Below, one piece after another: positions 5,967 through 14,802 of a stretch of DNA of 64,000 nt. This DNA comes from Cyclobacterium sp. (GTDB lineage Bacteria > Bacteroidota > Bacteroidia > Cytophagales > Cyclobacteriaceae): contig NZ_JABURL010000106.1 in NCBI RefSeq assembly GCF_014762705.1, positions 1 to 64,000 on the forward strand, written 5' to 3'. Position numbers and translations under genes: made by a program. The number at the start of each line of letters is the position of its first letter. Within the stretch, counting starts at the first letter, position 1. Below the pieces are notes generated by a model that was given only the letters and a program-made list of their open reading frames with translations, did not search any database and had not been told where the DNA came from.

Positions 5967-8848
5967 TGTACATAGAACAGCAAAAAATATTGGACGGGAC
6001 CGACGGAGGTCTCAAAATTATCCTGCATTACTATCCCCAGGCAGAGCGAGCCCTCGAGCGAAAAGGGACCAAGTTCAAACTTCGGGCCAGTGAAAAGACA
6101 GCCTCTGCTACGCTGAAGCAGCTTTCTGACGGCAACTGGGTCGTAACAGACTTTGGTGGAGATCAGAAGCCTAAAAACGGTATCCTGGTGGTCATGGAGG
6201 AAGAAGGCCTGGAATTTAAAGAAGCCCTGGAGCTGCTGGCCGCCAGGTACGGTTTCGATGGGCAGGAGCCACCGGAGATCCTGAAGCCCGAAATTACCAC
6301 CAGAGAAGCAAAGGCAGAAGAGAATGAGGGCGAATGGTATTTTGAAGTCCGGGAAGGTTTTACCGAGCTGGAAGTTACCACCGTCCTGGCGGATAAGGCC
6401 ATCCCTTATCAAAAGGATGATCAGGGGAAGAAAATCATCAATTGGGAAAAAATCGAAAAGGTATTCAAACGGTACCATTTTCATTCCCTGATCAGTTATT
6501 CCATTGTCAAAAACCGGAAGGTTATCACTATTTCGGCCACAGATCGATATCCCATTTTTATGTGGGATGAGGGATCTTTCAAAAAAATTTACCAGCCACT
6601 CAGTCCGGACAAGGGCCGGCGCTTTATGTACTACGGTAAGCGAGACAAAGATTTTTTACATGGCCTATCTGCCTGCCATATGGCTTATGAGTCGCTGCAG
6701 GAAGGAGAGGACATTGACGAAGAGACAGGCGAGGTCCGGTCCAAAAAGAAAAAGAAGCTTCCGGAGATCGTTTACTGCAGTGGTGGATCCGATGGCATGA
6801 ACGTGGCCATGATCGGTTACCAGGTGGTTTGGCCAAACAGCGAAACGGCCAAACTCTCCGATAAGCAATTCAAGAGCCTGGCCAAGCTGGCAGATAAGGT
6901 CATGAATATGCCGGACATCGATCACACCGGACTGAGGGAAGCGCATCGTCTGGCCATGGAGCATCTGGACCTCTACAATGTTATGCTGCCGGCAGAGCTC
7001 AGGGAGCGCCCGGACAAGCGGGGCAATCCGTCCAAGGATGTCAGGGATTACCTGAAATACCATACTTATTACGACTTTAAGCAACTGGTCAAAACGGCGC
7101 TTCCTTATCGTTTTTGGGATGAAATCTACTACGAAGACAAGGCCGGCAACTGGCGGTCAAAGTTTGAAGTGAAAAATACCAGGCTGTACAATTTTTTGAC
7201 CAAAAACGGATTCTTCAGACTGCAGAACAAAAACGAAAAGCAGGGCTTCATTTACATTCAGATCAAAGACAACATCGTCCGGGAGATAGAAGTGAATGAG
7301 GTGAAGACCCACGTACACCGCTTCCTGGAAGAGCAGTATGTGGACGAAGACCTGCGGGATGTATTCTTTCGCAGTACCCAGCTGAAGGAAGCGTCCATGT
7401 CCAATCTACCCATGACTGAGGTGGATTTTTCAGATTTCGACCGGGACCGGCAGTTTTTCTTTTTCGAAAACAAAACCGTAGAAGTCAGCAAGTCCGGTAT
7501 CCGGGTGCACAAGCTGGGGGAGATCAAGCGATATGTGTGGGAAGATGAGGTGATCAAGCACCGGTACAAGGAGCAGGAACCCCATTTCAAGATCAGCAAA
7601 AATGAAGATGGCGACTGGCACATCGATATCCTGAAGAAGGATAATATTTTCCTGAATTTCCTGATCAATACCAGCCGTACCCACTGGCGCACGGAGCTGG
7701 AAGATAACCTGGAAGGGCTCAGTCCGGACGCGCAAAAGGCTTATAAGAAAAAGCACCTGTTTGACATAGCAGGGGAAAATCTCTCTCCGGAGGAGAAGCG
7801 GGAGCAAATGCACCAGCTCGTCAATAAGATCTACGTCCTGGGCTACCTGCTGCACCGGTATAAGGATCCCTCCAGGCCATGGGCCATCTGGACCATGGAC
7901 CACCGGATCAGCGATGAGGGAGAAAGCCATGGGGGTTCCGGTAAGTCCATTGCCATGGGGGCGGTCAGTCGATTTATGAAGTCGGTCACCCTGCGGGGCA
8001 GGGATCCCAAGATGACCGAAAACCCACACATGTACGACCGGGTGACCATTCACACCGATTATATCCTGGTGGATGATGCCAATCAGTACCTGAAATTCGA
8101 TGTGTTCTTCAGTGATATCACGGGCAATATGATTGTGAATCCAAAGAACAACAAGTCCTATGAAATCCCTTATGAGGAATCCCCAAAGTTTGCCTTCAGC
8201 TCCAATTTCCCCCTTCGCAATATAGACAGCTCCGTACTGCGCCGGGTGCTATACTGCGTGTTTTCCGACTACTACCACGAAAACAAAGACGGCTATTTCC
8301 GGGAGAGCAGAAACCCCAGGGAGGAATTCGGTAAGAATATCCTCGGTCCGGACTATACAGACGACGACTGGAACGACTTCTACAATTTTATGATCCAGTG
8401 CTGCGAGTTCTACCTGAACCATGGCAAGATAGATCCTCCCATGGAGAATGTCGAGAAACGCAATTTACTGAGCGAAATGGGCACGGCATTCCACGAGTGG
8501 GCAGATACCTACTTCAGCGACAGGATGAACGAAGACGTGGTCAAAAAATACGCCATGGAGGACTTTATCCGAAGTACCAATACCAAGTGGACCTCACAGA
8601 AATTCACCAAAGCCATGCGGGCCTGGGCCAGGTACTACGGCTATGAGCTGGATCCGGAGGAATTCAAAAACAGCTCCGGCCGGATCATCCGCAAGATCCA
8701 GGAGGACGGACATCCCACCTCCGTGGAGATGATCTACATCCGAAATACTGCCGCTTCCTCGCCTGCAGGCGGAGAGCAGATCCCCATCACCCCGGGGAAT
8801 GACAAGCTGCTACCAGGCAGCCAGACTGATGTATTTGACAAATTTTGA
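5966..8848 (+). CDS. Phage primase / SF3-like replicative helicase
   Basis: This 960-aa protein probably drives phage replication. The N-terminal 100 residues resemble the zinc-less start of phage primases (GNWVVTDFGGDQ, LEFKEALELLAARYG). A Toprim-like part follows at about residues 264-330 (IVYCSGGSDGMNVAMIG, then MPDIDHTG). The C-terminal third is an SF3-type ATPase: Walker A GGSGKS near residue 656, Walker B ILVDDAN near 700, and a sensor-type FAFSSNFP near 755 with an Arg pair soon after (LRRVLY). It is the largest early gene, overlapping its neighbour by one base. I saw no separate polymerase, so it presumably uses host polymerase. Confidence 0.8.
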   Translation: MYIEQQKILDGTDGGLKIILHYYPQAERALERKGTKFKLRASEKTASATLKQLSDGNWVVTDFGGDQKPKNGILVVMEEEGLEFKEALELLAARYGFDGQEPPEILKPEITTREAKAEENEGEWYFEVREGFTELEVTTVLADKAIPYQKDDQGKKIINWEKIEKVFKRYHFHSLISYSIVKNRKVITISATDRYPIFMWDEGSFKKIYQPLSPDKGRRFMYYGKRDKDFLHGLSACHMAYESLQEGEDIDEETGEVRSKKKKKLPEIVYCSGGSDGMNVAMIGYQVVWPNSETAKLSDKQFKSLAKLADKVMNMPDIDHTGLREAHRLAMEHLDLYNVMLPAELRERPDKRGNPSKDVRDYLKYHTYYDFKQLVKTALPYRFWDEIYYEDKAGNWRSKFEVKNTRLYNFLTKNGFFRLQNKNEKQGFIYIQIKDNIVREIEVNEVKTHVHRFLEEQYVDEDLRDVFFRSTQLKEASMSNLPMTEVDFSDFDRDRQFFFFENKTVEVSKSGIRVHKLGEIKRYVWEDEVIKHRYKEQEPHFKISKNEDGDWHIDILKKDNIFLNFLINTSRTHWRTELEDNLEGLSPDAQKAYKKKHLFDIAGENLSPEEKREQMHQLVNKIYVLGYLLHRYKDPSRPWAIWTMDHRISDEGESHGGSGKSIAMGAVSRFMKSVTLRGRDPKMTENPHMYDRVTIHTDYILVDDANQYLKFDVFFSDITGNMIVNPKNNKSYEIPYEESPKFAFSSNFPLRNIDSSVLRRVLYCVFSDYYHENKDGYFRESRNPREEFGKNILGPDYTDDDWNDFYNFMIQCCEFYLNHGKIDPPMENVEKRNLLSEMGTAFHEWADTYFSDRMNEDVVKKYAMEDFIRSTNTKWTSQKFTKAMRAWARYYGYELDPEEFKNSSGRIIRKIQEDGHPTSVEMIYIRNTAASSPAGGEQIPITPGNDKLLPGSQTDVFDKF

Positions 8849-8849
8849 T

Positions 8850-9077
8850 ATGGAAATATTACTCAAACTCCGACCTGCCATGTCCCTGGAAGACTTCATG
8901 GACAAGGAAAAAAAATCCCGCAAAAAGGGCCTGGTCTATTTCCAGATCCTTGAGGGAAGCTCCGGGCTTATCACCCGGGTGGTATCCGATCAGACAGACA
9001 AGGTCTGGCTGCAGCGGATGATTCGAAAAGGAAAAATATTCTTACAGGAAACCCAAACCATTGCTGAAACATCATGA
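8850..9077 (+). CDS. Small early phage protein, unknown function
   Basis: This is a 75-aa ORF with ATG one base after the primase-helicase stop. It is basic, with MSLEDFMDKEKKSRKKGLVYF followed by a short beta-type segment and a helical end. An upstream ATG in the same frame (8799) would overlap the helicase, so 8850 is preferred. It overlaps the next ORF by four bases (ATGA). Confidence 0.6.
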   Translation: MEILLKLRPAMSLEDFMDKEKKSRKKGLVYFQILEGSSGLITRVVSDQTDKVWLQRMIRKGKIFLQETQTIAETS

Positions 9078-9292
9078 ACATTACTGTAGACCTCAGTTTT
9101 CTGATCGCTGTCAAAGACATGCGAGAGGAACAAAGACGCTTCTTTCAACTCACTAAAGAAGCCAAAGCCAAAAAGCTGCCCAAGCTATGGGCCCAGCGAA
9201 AGAACTGCCTGGACAGCTCCAGACAGCTGGAAGCCCTGGTGGATATCCGCCTGGAACAATACCTGGAAAAAAAGGAGGTGCGCAATGACTGA
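9074..9292 (+). CDS. Small helical early phage protein, unknown function
   Basis: This is a 72-aa, all-helical, highly charged protein in ATGA overlap with the upstream gene. It is Lys/Glu-rich with AKAKKLPKLWAQRKN in the middle. No domain is recognised. It overlaps the lipoprotein gene by eight bases. Confidence 0.6.
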   Translation: MNITVDLSFLIAVKDMREEQRRFFQLTKEAKAKKLPKLWAQRKNCLDSSRQLEALVDIRLEQYLEKKEVRND

Positions 9293-9581
9293 TCATCGAA
9301 GATATAATGGCTGCTGGGTAAGCGGATTTTTTTCGTTTTGCTTCTGGCTCCTCCTGCTGGTCACCTGCACCAGCTCCTGCGGTACTGTCCGGATCACTGC
9401 CCTGGTGCCTGCCGGGCAGGTGATCAGCCGGGACGGCGACCGGCTGCTGATTCAGTTTGATGATGCGGCCAGTAGGCCCGGCAAAGCTTACGAATGGTTT
9501 CATTTTCCCGGCCTGGGACCGGTGGATTACCGCGAGCTCGAGGCCGAGCTGATCATCAGGAAAAGGAGGGAACATGACTGA
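9285..9581 (+). CDS. Small phage-encoded lipoprotein
   Basis: This 98-aa protein has a hydrophobic stretch (residues 14-27) ending in a lipobox-like TSSC, so Cys32 is the likely acylated residue. The mature part of about 65 residues contains a small beta-type motif (DGDRLLIQFDD) and a charged tail. It lies in the early operon, not with the lysis genes, so a role in altering the host surface (for example superinfection exclusion) is possible but unproven. Overlaps on both sides link it to the adjacent membrane protein. Confidence 0.65.
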   Translation: MTDHRRYNGCWVSGFFSFCFWLLLLVTCTSSCGTVRITALVPAGQVISRDGDRLLIQFDDAASRPGKAYEWFHFPGLGPVDYRELEAELIIRKRREHD

Positions 9582-9771
9582 TCAGCTGCTTTATACGCCA
9601 TCCTTTTACTATCTGTACTTATGCTTTTTTTGCCTGGTGGCATCGCTCTGTCTACTTTCAGCTATTCTGGTCCTTCTTCGGGAGATGGCAAAGGAGGAGC
9701 CTCCGGATCAGGCACCGCCAGAGGTGCGCAGGCAGTGGCTCTGGCATCAGATCCGGAATAATTTCAAATGA
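9574..9771 (+). CDS. Small single-pass membrane protein
   Basis: This 65-aa protein has one hydrophobic segment at about residues 11-36 (aromatic, Cys- and Leu-rich), followed by a hydrophilic tail with a Pro/Glu-rich linker. It overlaps the lipoprotein gene by eight bases and the next gene by four. Possible partner of the upstream lipoprotein; function unknown. Confidence 0.6.
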   Translation: MTDQLLYTPSFYYLYLCFFCLVASLCLLSAILVLLREMAKEEPPDQAPPEVRRQWLWHQIRNNFK

Positions 9772-10181
9772 TCATTCACCAAAACCCTCCTATCATGAAC
9801 TTAGAATTTATCCCCCTAAAACAAACCAAGCGTGGCAAGCCCACTATTTTATTTTCCAAAACCGGGCTTATAAGCCTGTCAAAGACAGCTGCAGAGGAAA
9901 TCGGTCTGACCAAAGAAACCAGGATAGAGCTTGCCCGTGATGCAGACCGCTCTGAAGACTGGTACCTGGTTAAGTATAGGCCGGGAGTAGATGCCGGGGT
10001 TCCATTTCGGCAAAAAGATAATGGCCTCTGCCTGAATGCATCTTCCTGGACACACGCCTTTCTGGATCAGTTTTCAGAAGGAAGGAAATCACTATCCGTC
10101 CTGATCGCTACCCAGCCGGAGGATAATTCCCTGGGCGGCAAAGCGGAAATTTTTGCCATTCTAACCAAATCCCTAAGGTAA
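9768..10181 (+). CDS. Early phage protein, unknown function
   Basis: This is a 137-aa ORF starting in ATGA overlap with the upstream gene; an internal ATG at 9795 (MNLEFIPL) is an alternative start. The N-terminal half has a pattern like a small beta/helix fold (TILFSKTGLISLSKTAAEEIGL) reminiscent of AbrB-like or single-strand-binding small folds, but I cannot assign a family. It is followed directly by a 38-aa ORF. Confidence 0.6.
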   Translation: MIIHQNPPIMNLEFIPLKQTKRGKPTILFSKTGLISLSKTAAEEIGLTKETRIELARDADRSEDWYLVKYRPGVDAGVPFRQKDNGLCLNASSWTHAFLDQFSEGRKSLSVLIATQPEDNSLGGKAEIFAILTKSLR

Positions 10182-10298
10182 ATGGCTGGGATAGAAAAAT
10201 TATTTACCCTGGAGGTAGGCGTTGAGCAGTTTCTCAACGCCTACTCTCCCCTTGAGCTTAAGGAAATGGAGATGCCTATCCTGTGTTCCACATTTTAG
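10182..10298 (+). CDS. Short ORF, possibly truncated by the cargo cassette
   Basis: This is a 38-aa ORF beginning MAGIEKLFTLEVG, with its ATG directly after the previous stop (no gap). The first 30 residues look like a normal helical phage protein. The end (MPILCSTF) and the stop fall where composition turns AT-rich and gene direction reverses. I infer that the gene lost its 3' end when the leftward cassette entered, but a natural short protein cannot be excluded. Confidence 0.45.
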   Translation: MAGIEKLFTLEVGVEQFLNAYSPLELKEMEMPILCSTF

Positions 10299-10309
10299 TA
10301 TTACTAAAA
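10293..10309. terminator. AT-rich perfect palindrome between convergent genes (possible bidirectional terminator)
   Basis: TTTTAGTA-T-TACTAAAA is a perfect palindrome, and TACTAAAA recurs at 10324-10331. It lies between the rightward early operon and the leftward cassette. With no G+C core it is a weak terminator at best; a protein-binding site or a cassette boundary sequence is also possible. Confidence 0.35.
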
Positions 10310-10359
10310 ATTTATCATATCCCTACTAAAATTATAATATCAAATAGTTGCGGAATTTA

Positions 10360-11442
10360 TTAGAAAGGTAAATATTCTCCATTATCATATCCTGCGTAAA
10401 ACCTTTCGCTGTAAATGCTCATTACACTTTCTCTAACGTAAGTTTCAATTTTGGCTTTTTTTTCGGCTGTTACGGAGTTAACTAATTGGTCATATGCGTC
10501 AAAATATACGTAATCCTTTTTGGTGTGGTTTTCAACCAATTTGCATATTAATTTAAAAAACTCCTTTTTAACTGATTCACTATTTAAATATGTACCAAAT
10601 GACGCAAGAAGATTATCATTTGTATAACTCGAAATCTTGTCAGGATCACTTGCGTTTCCAATAAATGTGTTTAGGATATAAAGAAGGATAAATTCAATTT
10701 CATCATATTCTAAGTATTTAATCTCCTCATGTAGTAATCTATAATAGGATAGTACTTCCCAATTTCCACCCGTTTCGATTTTTTTAATCATTTTTCGAAG
10801 AAGGTTTTCAATGACTTCTCTGTCAATTTGTGTTTTAAGAATTCTTAGATATTTCTTAGTTCCTTCTATTTCAAATTCAAATTTTTCTAAATTAAACCCA
10901 TATTCTACTAGAGCCTTATAAAGTTTGTGTTTCTCGCCTTTGTGAACCTTAGTAAGAATTTTTTCAAAAATTGGTTGAGATAATTCATCACTTTCAAGTT
11001 TCAAAATTAAGTCATTTGCCGTATAACCAATTTTATTTAGGTAGTTTTCTCTTACTTCTTTTACAATTATATTTAGGACACTTTTAGCTACATCTCCGGT
11101 ATTTTCATCAAAACTTTCATTCTTTCTAATTTCTCGTCCAGGATGAATAAGATTTCTGTAGTTTTTTATTACTGTTGAAAGTTCCTTTGTAGATTGGGAA
11201 ATCAATTTGGCTTCATAAGCTTTTTCTATTAGCCCAAATAGATCCATAGAAAGTACTGCTTTTTTCTTCAATCCTTCAATTGAAAAGTTTATGAAGTAAT
11301 CAGCTAATATGGCTTCGATAATACTGCCTGAAAGTAATAATACGGATTTAGTACAGTTATTAGCAGCGCATTTATTTAACTCTTCAAAATCCCTTTCAAG
11401 TATTTCTCTAAAATTTTGGTCAGATATGAAGTCAAATTTCAT
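10360..11442 (-). CDS. HEPN-like N-terminal domain protein, candidate defence gene
   Basis: This is a 360-aa, AT-rich, mostly helical protein. Residues about 25-130 (SVLLLSGSIIEAILADYF, then NYRNLIHPGREIRKN) look like the HEPN/DUF4145-type helical bundle, in which a polar R-N...H motif marks RNase or nucleotide-binding activity. The remaining 230 residues are helical and unrecognised. It is the last gene of a leftward group with the ISP-type methyltransferase and a DUF4145 protein, 141 bases after the methyltransferase. An abortive-infection or R-M-linked role is inferred from the neighbours. HEPN assignment is by motif only. Confidence 0.6.
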   Translation of the reverse strand: MKFDFISDQNFREILERDFEELNKCAANNCTKSVLLLSGSIIEAILADYFINFSIEGLKKKAVLSMDLFGLIEKAYEAKLISQSTKELSTVIKNYRNLIHPGREIRKNESFDENTGDVAKSVLNIIVKEVRENYLNKIGYTANDLILKLESDELSQPIFEKILTKVHKGEKHKLYKALVEYGFNLEKFEFEIEGTKKYLRILKTQIDREVIENLLRKMIKKIETGGNWEVLSYYRLLHEEIKYLEYDEIEFILLYILNTFIGNASDPDKISSYTNDNLLASFGTYLNSESVKKEFFKLICKLVENHTKKDYVYFDAYDQLVNSVTAEKKAKIETYVRESVMSIYSERFYAGYDNGEYLPF

Positions 11443-11583
11443 CAGTCTTTTAATTAAATAGATACTAATACGAAGATTGGTGCTTAATGATCATTGAGGC
11501 CTGAGTCAATTGGTCGTTAGAATGAAATTTATTTAGAAGCTGAGTTCAGAGAAATGAAATCTTTTAACCCAATGATCCAGAAC

Positions 11584-14500
11584 CTAAATAAAACCCACCT
11601 TATCTACCTCCTTCATGAGCTGGTCCGTTTCTGAAAGTGCCACAATGATTTTTTGGTAGTGGAGAATATCGTCGTATTCCAGGTTGCGCCCCTTTCGATC
11701 CTTGAGCCACTTCTGCGCCGGCTGGTAACCGCCGATGTAGAACTCCCAGGCCACTTTCGGAACCCCGTCGAAGTACTGCTCCTCATTGATATACACCTTG
11801 CCCGCGCTGCCATCCGTGTCGGGGACATAGCGTGGCTTCACCACCTCATTTGATCCGTGTACCGGATACCGGGTGATGTATTGCTCCACCGTCGGGCTTT
11901 CCAGCAGGTGGATTTGGCGCAGCTGTCTACCTAGTTCCACCAGTTTCCAGAAGGTTTTCGGATCTTTTGGATATGGCACCCGGGGAAAGTCTATTTTTAG
12001 AAACTCCTTATACCTCTCCCGGTAGCTCGGCGAGTGCAGCACCGCATAGATATAATCCAGGATATCTATCGGCGCAAAGGTATTTTCGGCAGCTTCCTTT
12101 TCGTTGGTAAACCTCAACCCCAAGCCCTCAGCAATTTGCTTTACAATCTCAAGGTTTAGATTTGGTTGTCTTTCTGTTGTTTGCTCGATGGTTTGTTGTA
12201 CTTTGTTTTCAGTATAAAGGTAAAGAGGAAAAATATATCCCGTTTCTTTTGTTTGAGATGAAATATTGCACATATCAGAAACAAGTCTGCTTGTAAAAAC
12301 GTGTTGAAAATCAAATGTAGATTGTTGACGACAAGTAATCAGACTAACGTTTTCAGAATTATTTAAATGACCAAACATCTCCGCTCTTGGATATGCAACA
12401 AAACCTTTTGATTTTCCCGTAAAAAATGTAAATCTATCATCAAAAGGTCTATACATTACTTTTACTTGAGTTGGTTTATTTTGTAATAAATCGACTTTTG
12501 CCCATTCAATTTTCCAATCTCGACCATCAGAAGGTAATTTCAAATGGCTTCTTATTTCATCAATTTCATTTTCTTTGAACACGGATTTAACTTTTTGAAG
12601 CTCATTTGACTTTATGTTGATAGTTATTTTATCCCTTTTTGTTTGAAATCCAGAAACATAGTTTTTCATCAGACTATCGACTTTAAAACCTGATTTATAT
12701 TCACTTCCTGATTTAAAATCCTTTGGAACATAAAATAAATAAGGTTCTATATTCTCTAATTTATTCCATTTGATAGATGAAAACGTACTTCCATTAAGTT
12801 TTTCATATTTTAGGTTTCTTCTTCCATAGAGTTCAGAATGAAAAATTTCGCCTAATTCTAAGGTTTTCTTTTTACCTGTTTTAACAAATATATTGATTGA
12901 AACACCTTGCTGAATGTCAAATACGTTCTCATCTTTGCTTCCATCGATCGCTGTCTCATTTTTTTTAGCACTTCCGTGTAGATCAACTATATAAATCTTG
13001 TCAAAAGATTTTAAAATACTTCTCCGCATTTGTCGGTGGGTAATCCCATCTATAAAACTGTTATTAGATATGTAAGCTAAAATACCGCTTCCGTTTTTAT
13101 CTATATAATATTGTCCATACCGAATAAATTTTATGTAATCGTCATCTAAGTTAATTTTTCGTTCATTTAAACCTATTTTGTAATCCCCAATAAGATTTTG
13201 AATCCATTCACTTTTGTTCGAACTACTAACACTGTATGGAGGGTTTCCGATCACACACATCACCGGGGTATCCCGTTTCACATGGTTGGCATCATTTGCT
13301 TCCGCACTGAGCCAACTGGCAAAAAGCGTCCCTGTGTCTTGGTGGTATTCTTCCAGACTGTTGGTGAGATACACGCGCAGACGCTGGTTGCTGGTTGGTT
13401 TGTATCCGGTTTCGGTTAATAGCAGGTCCAGCTTCAGGTGCGCCATGGCATAGCTGGCCATCAGTAGCTCAAAGCCATTGAGCCGGGGGATCAGGTGCCG
13501 TTCTACGTAGTTGCTCCAGATTCCTTCCTGCCCGGTAAATTTCTTATGGATATGCTTGACGACTTCGGCCAGGAAGGTACCTGTACCGGTGGCTGGATCT
13601 AAGATCTGTACCCGGTGCACCTCTTGTTCCACTTGCTTGTATCCGGTAGCTGATCGTCGGTCCTCTGTTTGGGTGTTGACTTTGATCGTGGTTTTACTTG
13701 TATCGGCCAGGCCCTGGGGTAGGTCAAATTCGGATTTCAATATATCATCCACTGCTCGGACGATAAAATCTACCACCGGTTGAGGAGTATACCATACCCC
13801 ACGGGATTTACGCAGCTTGGGATCATATTCGGTTAGAAATGTTTCATAAAAATGGATGATTGGATCCTCCATTTTGGTAGATTTCCCGTAGTTTTTCAGA
13901 ATGTTTTCCACATTGCACGCTAAGAAGATATCTGCCAGGCTATCCACGACCCATTTAATCCGATCGTCAATATCCGGTCCGGCAATGTAGCCAAAAAGCT
14001 TACGTAGAAAAGGGTTTGATTTTGGGATCAATTCGGCAGCCTCTTGGCGGGTAAAAGTCCCCAGGGTAGGGTCATGAAGCCTTGCAGCGAACATACCGTA
14101 AGCGATGGTTTGTGCATATACATCAGCAAATCCCTGTGGGGTAATGTCGTGGATTAGGATCTGTTTAAAGGCCTTCATTTGGTCTTTTAGCGTGCTATCT
14201 TCCTGGTTAGCCTCATCAGAGGTCAGAGCATTGCCGATGATATCGGATAGTAACCGGGCTTTACCGGCCATCATTTCAGCCAGTTTCTTGCTGCTCTTTA
14301 TCGTTTGTCCAACGTGGCTGCTAAAGTCTTTGATTAGGTTCTCAAAGGCGGCAAAGTTCTCGGGTAGGGGGTTAATGCCCTTTTCGGTAATTTCCCCAAT
14401 GGCTATTTTTGTGGTAAACTCCCCCTCCCGGTACAGGTGGAAGTTAATGTAATCTGTGAAGATTAGGTTATTTAGTGACGCTTTATACCGGTCAAACTGC

Positions 14501-14760
14501 TCTTTGTTTCCGGTCTTCTTTGCCCCGTCAAGGTCCTTATCTCCAATATCTTTCGCCTCAATAAAGCCCACCGGTATATCCTTTTTGGTTAGAATATAGT
14601 CAGGGGCACCGCATTTTTGCCTTTTGGGTTCATTGGTCGCACTAATGGACGGGGAGAGACTTTCAAGAAGTTGCTGGAGATCTCCGCGAAAAGTATGTTC
14701 AGTAGCATTGCCCTGGCGGTATCTTTTGTCGATGTTTCCAAGGTATTCTGATAGGTTCAT
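11584..14760 (-). CDS. Type ISP-like restriction/modification enzyme without helicase (nuclease-methyltransferase-TRD)
   Basis: This 1058-aa single-chain protein has an N-terminal Mrr-like PD-(D/E)xK nuclease pattern at about residues 50-72 (GAPDYILT then GFIEAKD). A helical spacer carries YTPQPVVDFIV near residue 320. The gamma-class N6-adenine methyltransferase part has motif I DPATGTGTFLAEV near residue 390 and motif IV NPPY near 510. A target-recognition region and a Type_ISP-like C-terminus follow (DFPRVPYPKD, FWKLVELGRQLRQIHLLE). ISP enzymes such as LlaGI also carry an SF2 helicase between nuclease and methylase; none is seen here, so this is closer to a type IIG-like layout. Bases 12130-13230 (residues about 510-877, the specificity region) are much more AT-rich than the rest. 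It probably cuts unmodified invading DNA and methylates host and phage DNA. Confidence 0.82.
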   Translation of the reverse strand: MNLSEYLGNIDKRYRQGNATEHTFRGDLQQLLESLSPSISATNEPKRQKCGAPDYILTKKDIPVGFIEAKDIGDKDLDGAKKTGNKEQFDRYKASLNNLIFTDYINFHLYREGEFTTKIAIGEITEKGINPLPENFAAFENLIKDFSSHVGQTIKSSKKLAEMMAGKARLLSDIIGNALTSDEANQEDSTLKDQMKAFKQILIHDITPQGFADVYAQTIAYGMFAARLHDPTLGTFTRQEAAELIPKSNPFLRKLFGYIAGPDIDDRIKWVVDSLADIFLACNVENILKNYGKSTKMEDPIIHFYETFLTEYDPKLRKSRGVWYTPQPVVDFIVRAVDDILKSEFDLPQGLADTSKTTIKVNTQTEDRRSATGYKQVEQEVHRVQILDPATGTGTFLAEVVKHIHKKFTGQEGIWSNYVERHLIPRLNGFELLMASYAMAHLKLDLLLTETGYKPTSNQRLRVYLTNSLEEYHQDTGTLFASWLSAEANDANHVKRDTPVMCVIGNPPYSVSSSNKSEWIQNLIGDYKIGLNERKINLDDDYIKFIRYGQYYIDKNGSGILAYISNNSFIDGITHRQMRRSILKSFDKIYIVDLHGSAKKNETAIDGSKDENVFDIQQGVSINIFVKTGKKKTLELGEIFHSELYGRRNLKYEKLNGSTFSSIKWNKLENIEPYLFYVPKDFKSGSEYKSGFKVDSLMKNYVSGFQTKRDKITINIKSNELQKVKSVFKENEIDEIRSHLKLPSDGRDWKIEWAKVDLLQNKPTQVKVMYRPFDDRFTFFTGKSKGFVAYPRAEMFGHLNNSENVSLITCRQQSTFDFQHVFTSRLVSDMCNISSQTKETGYIFPLYLYTENKVQQTIEQTTERQPNLNLEIVKQIAEGLGLRFTNEKEAAENTFAPIDILDYIYAVLHSPSYRERYKEFLKIDFPRVPYPKDPKTFWKLVELGRQLRQIHLLESPTVEQYITRYPVHGSNEVVKPRYVPDTDGSAGKVYINEEQYFDGVPKVAWEFYIGGYQPAQKWLKDRKGRNLEYDDILHYQKIIVALSETDQLMKEVDKVGFI

Positions 14761-14802
14761 TTTTTAAACGTGATCGTTGGTGAAAAAATGGTTTGGCTGT
14801 AT

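Noticed and set aside
11584-14760. BREX PglX or classic type I HsdM
   Set aside because: The N-terminal PD-(D/E)xK pattern and ISP-type C-terminus in a single chain, without PglZ, BrxC or HsdR/HsdS neighbours, argue against both.
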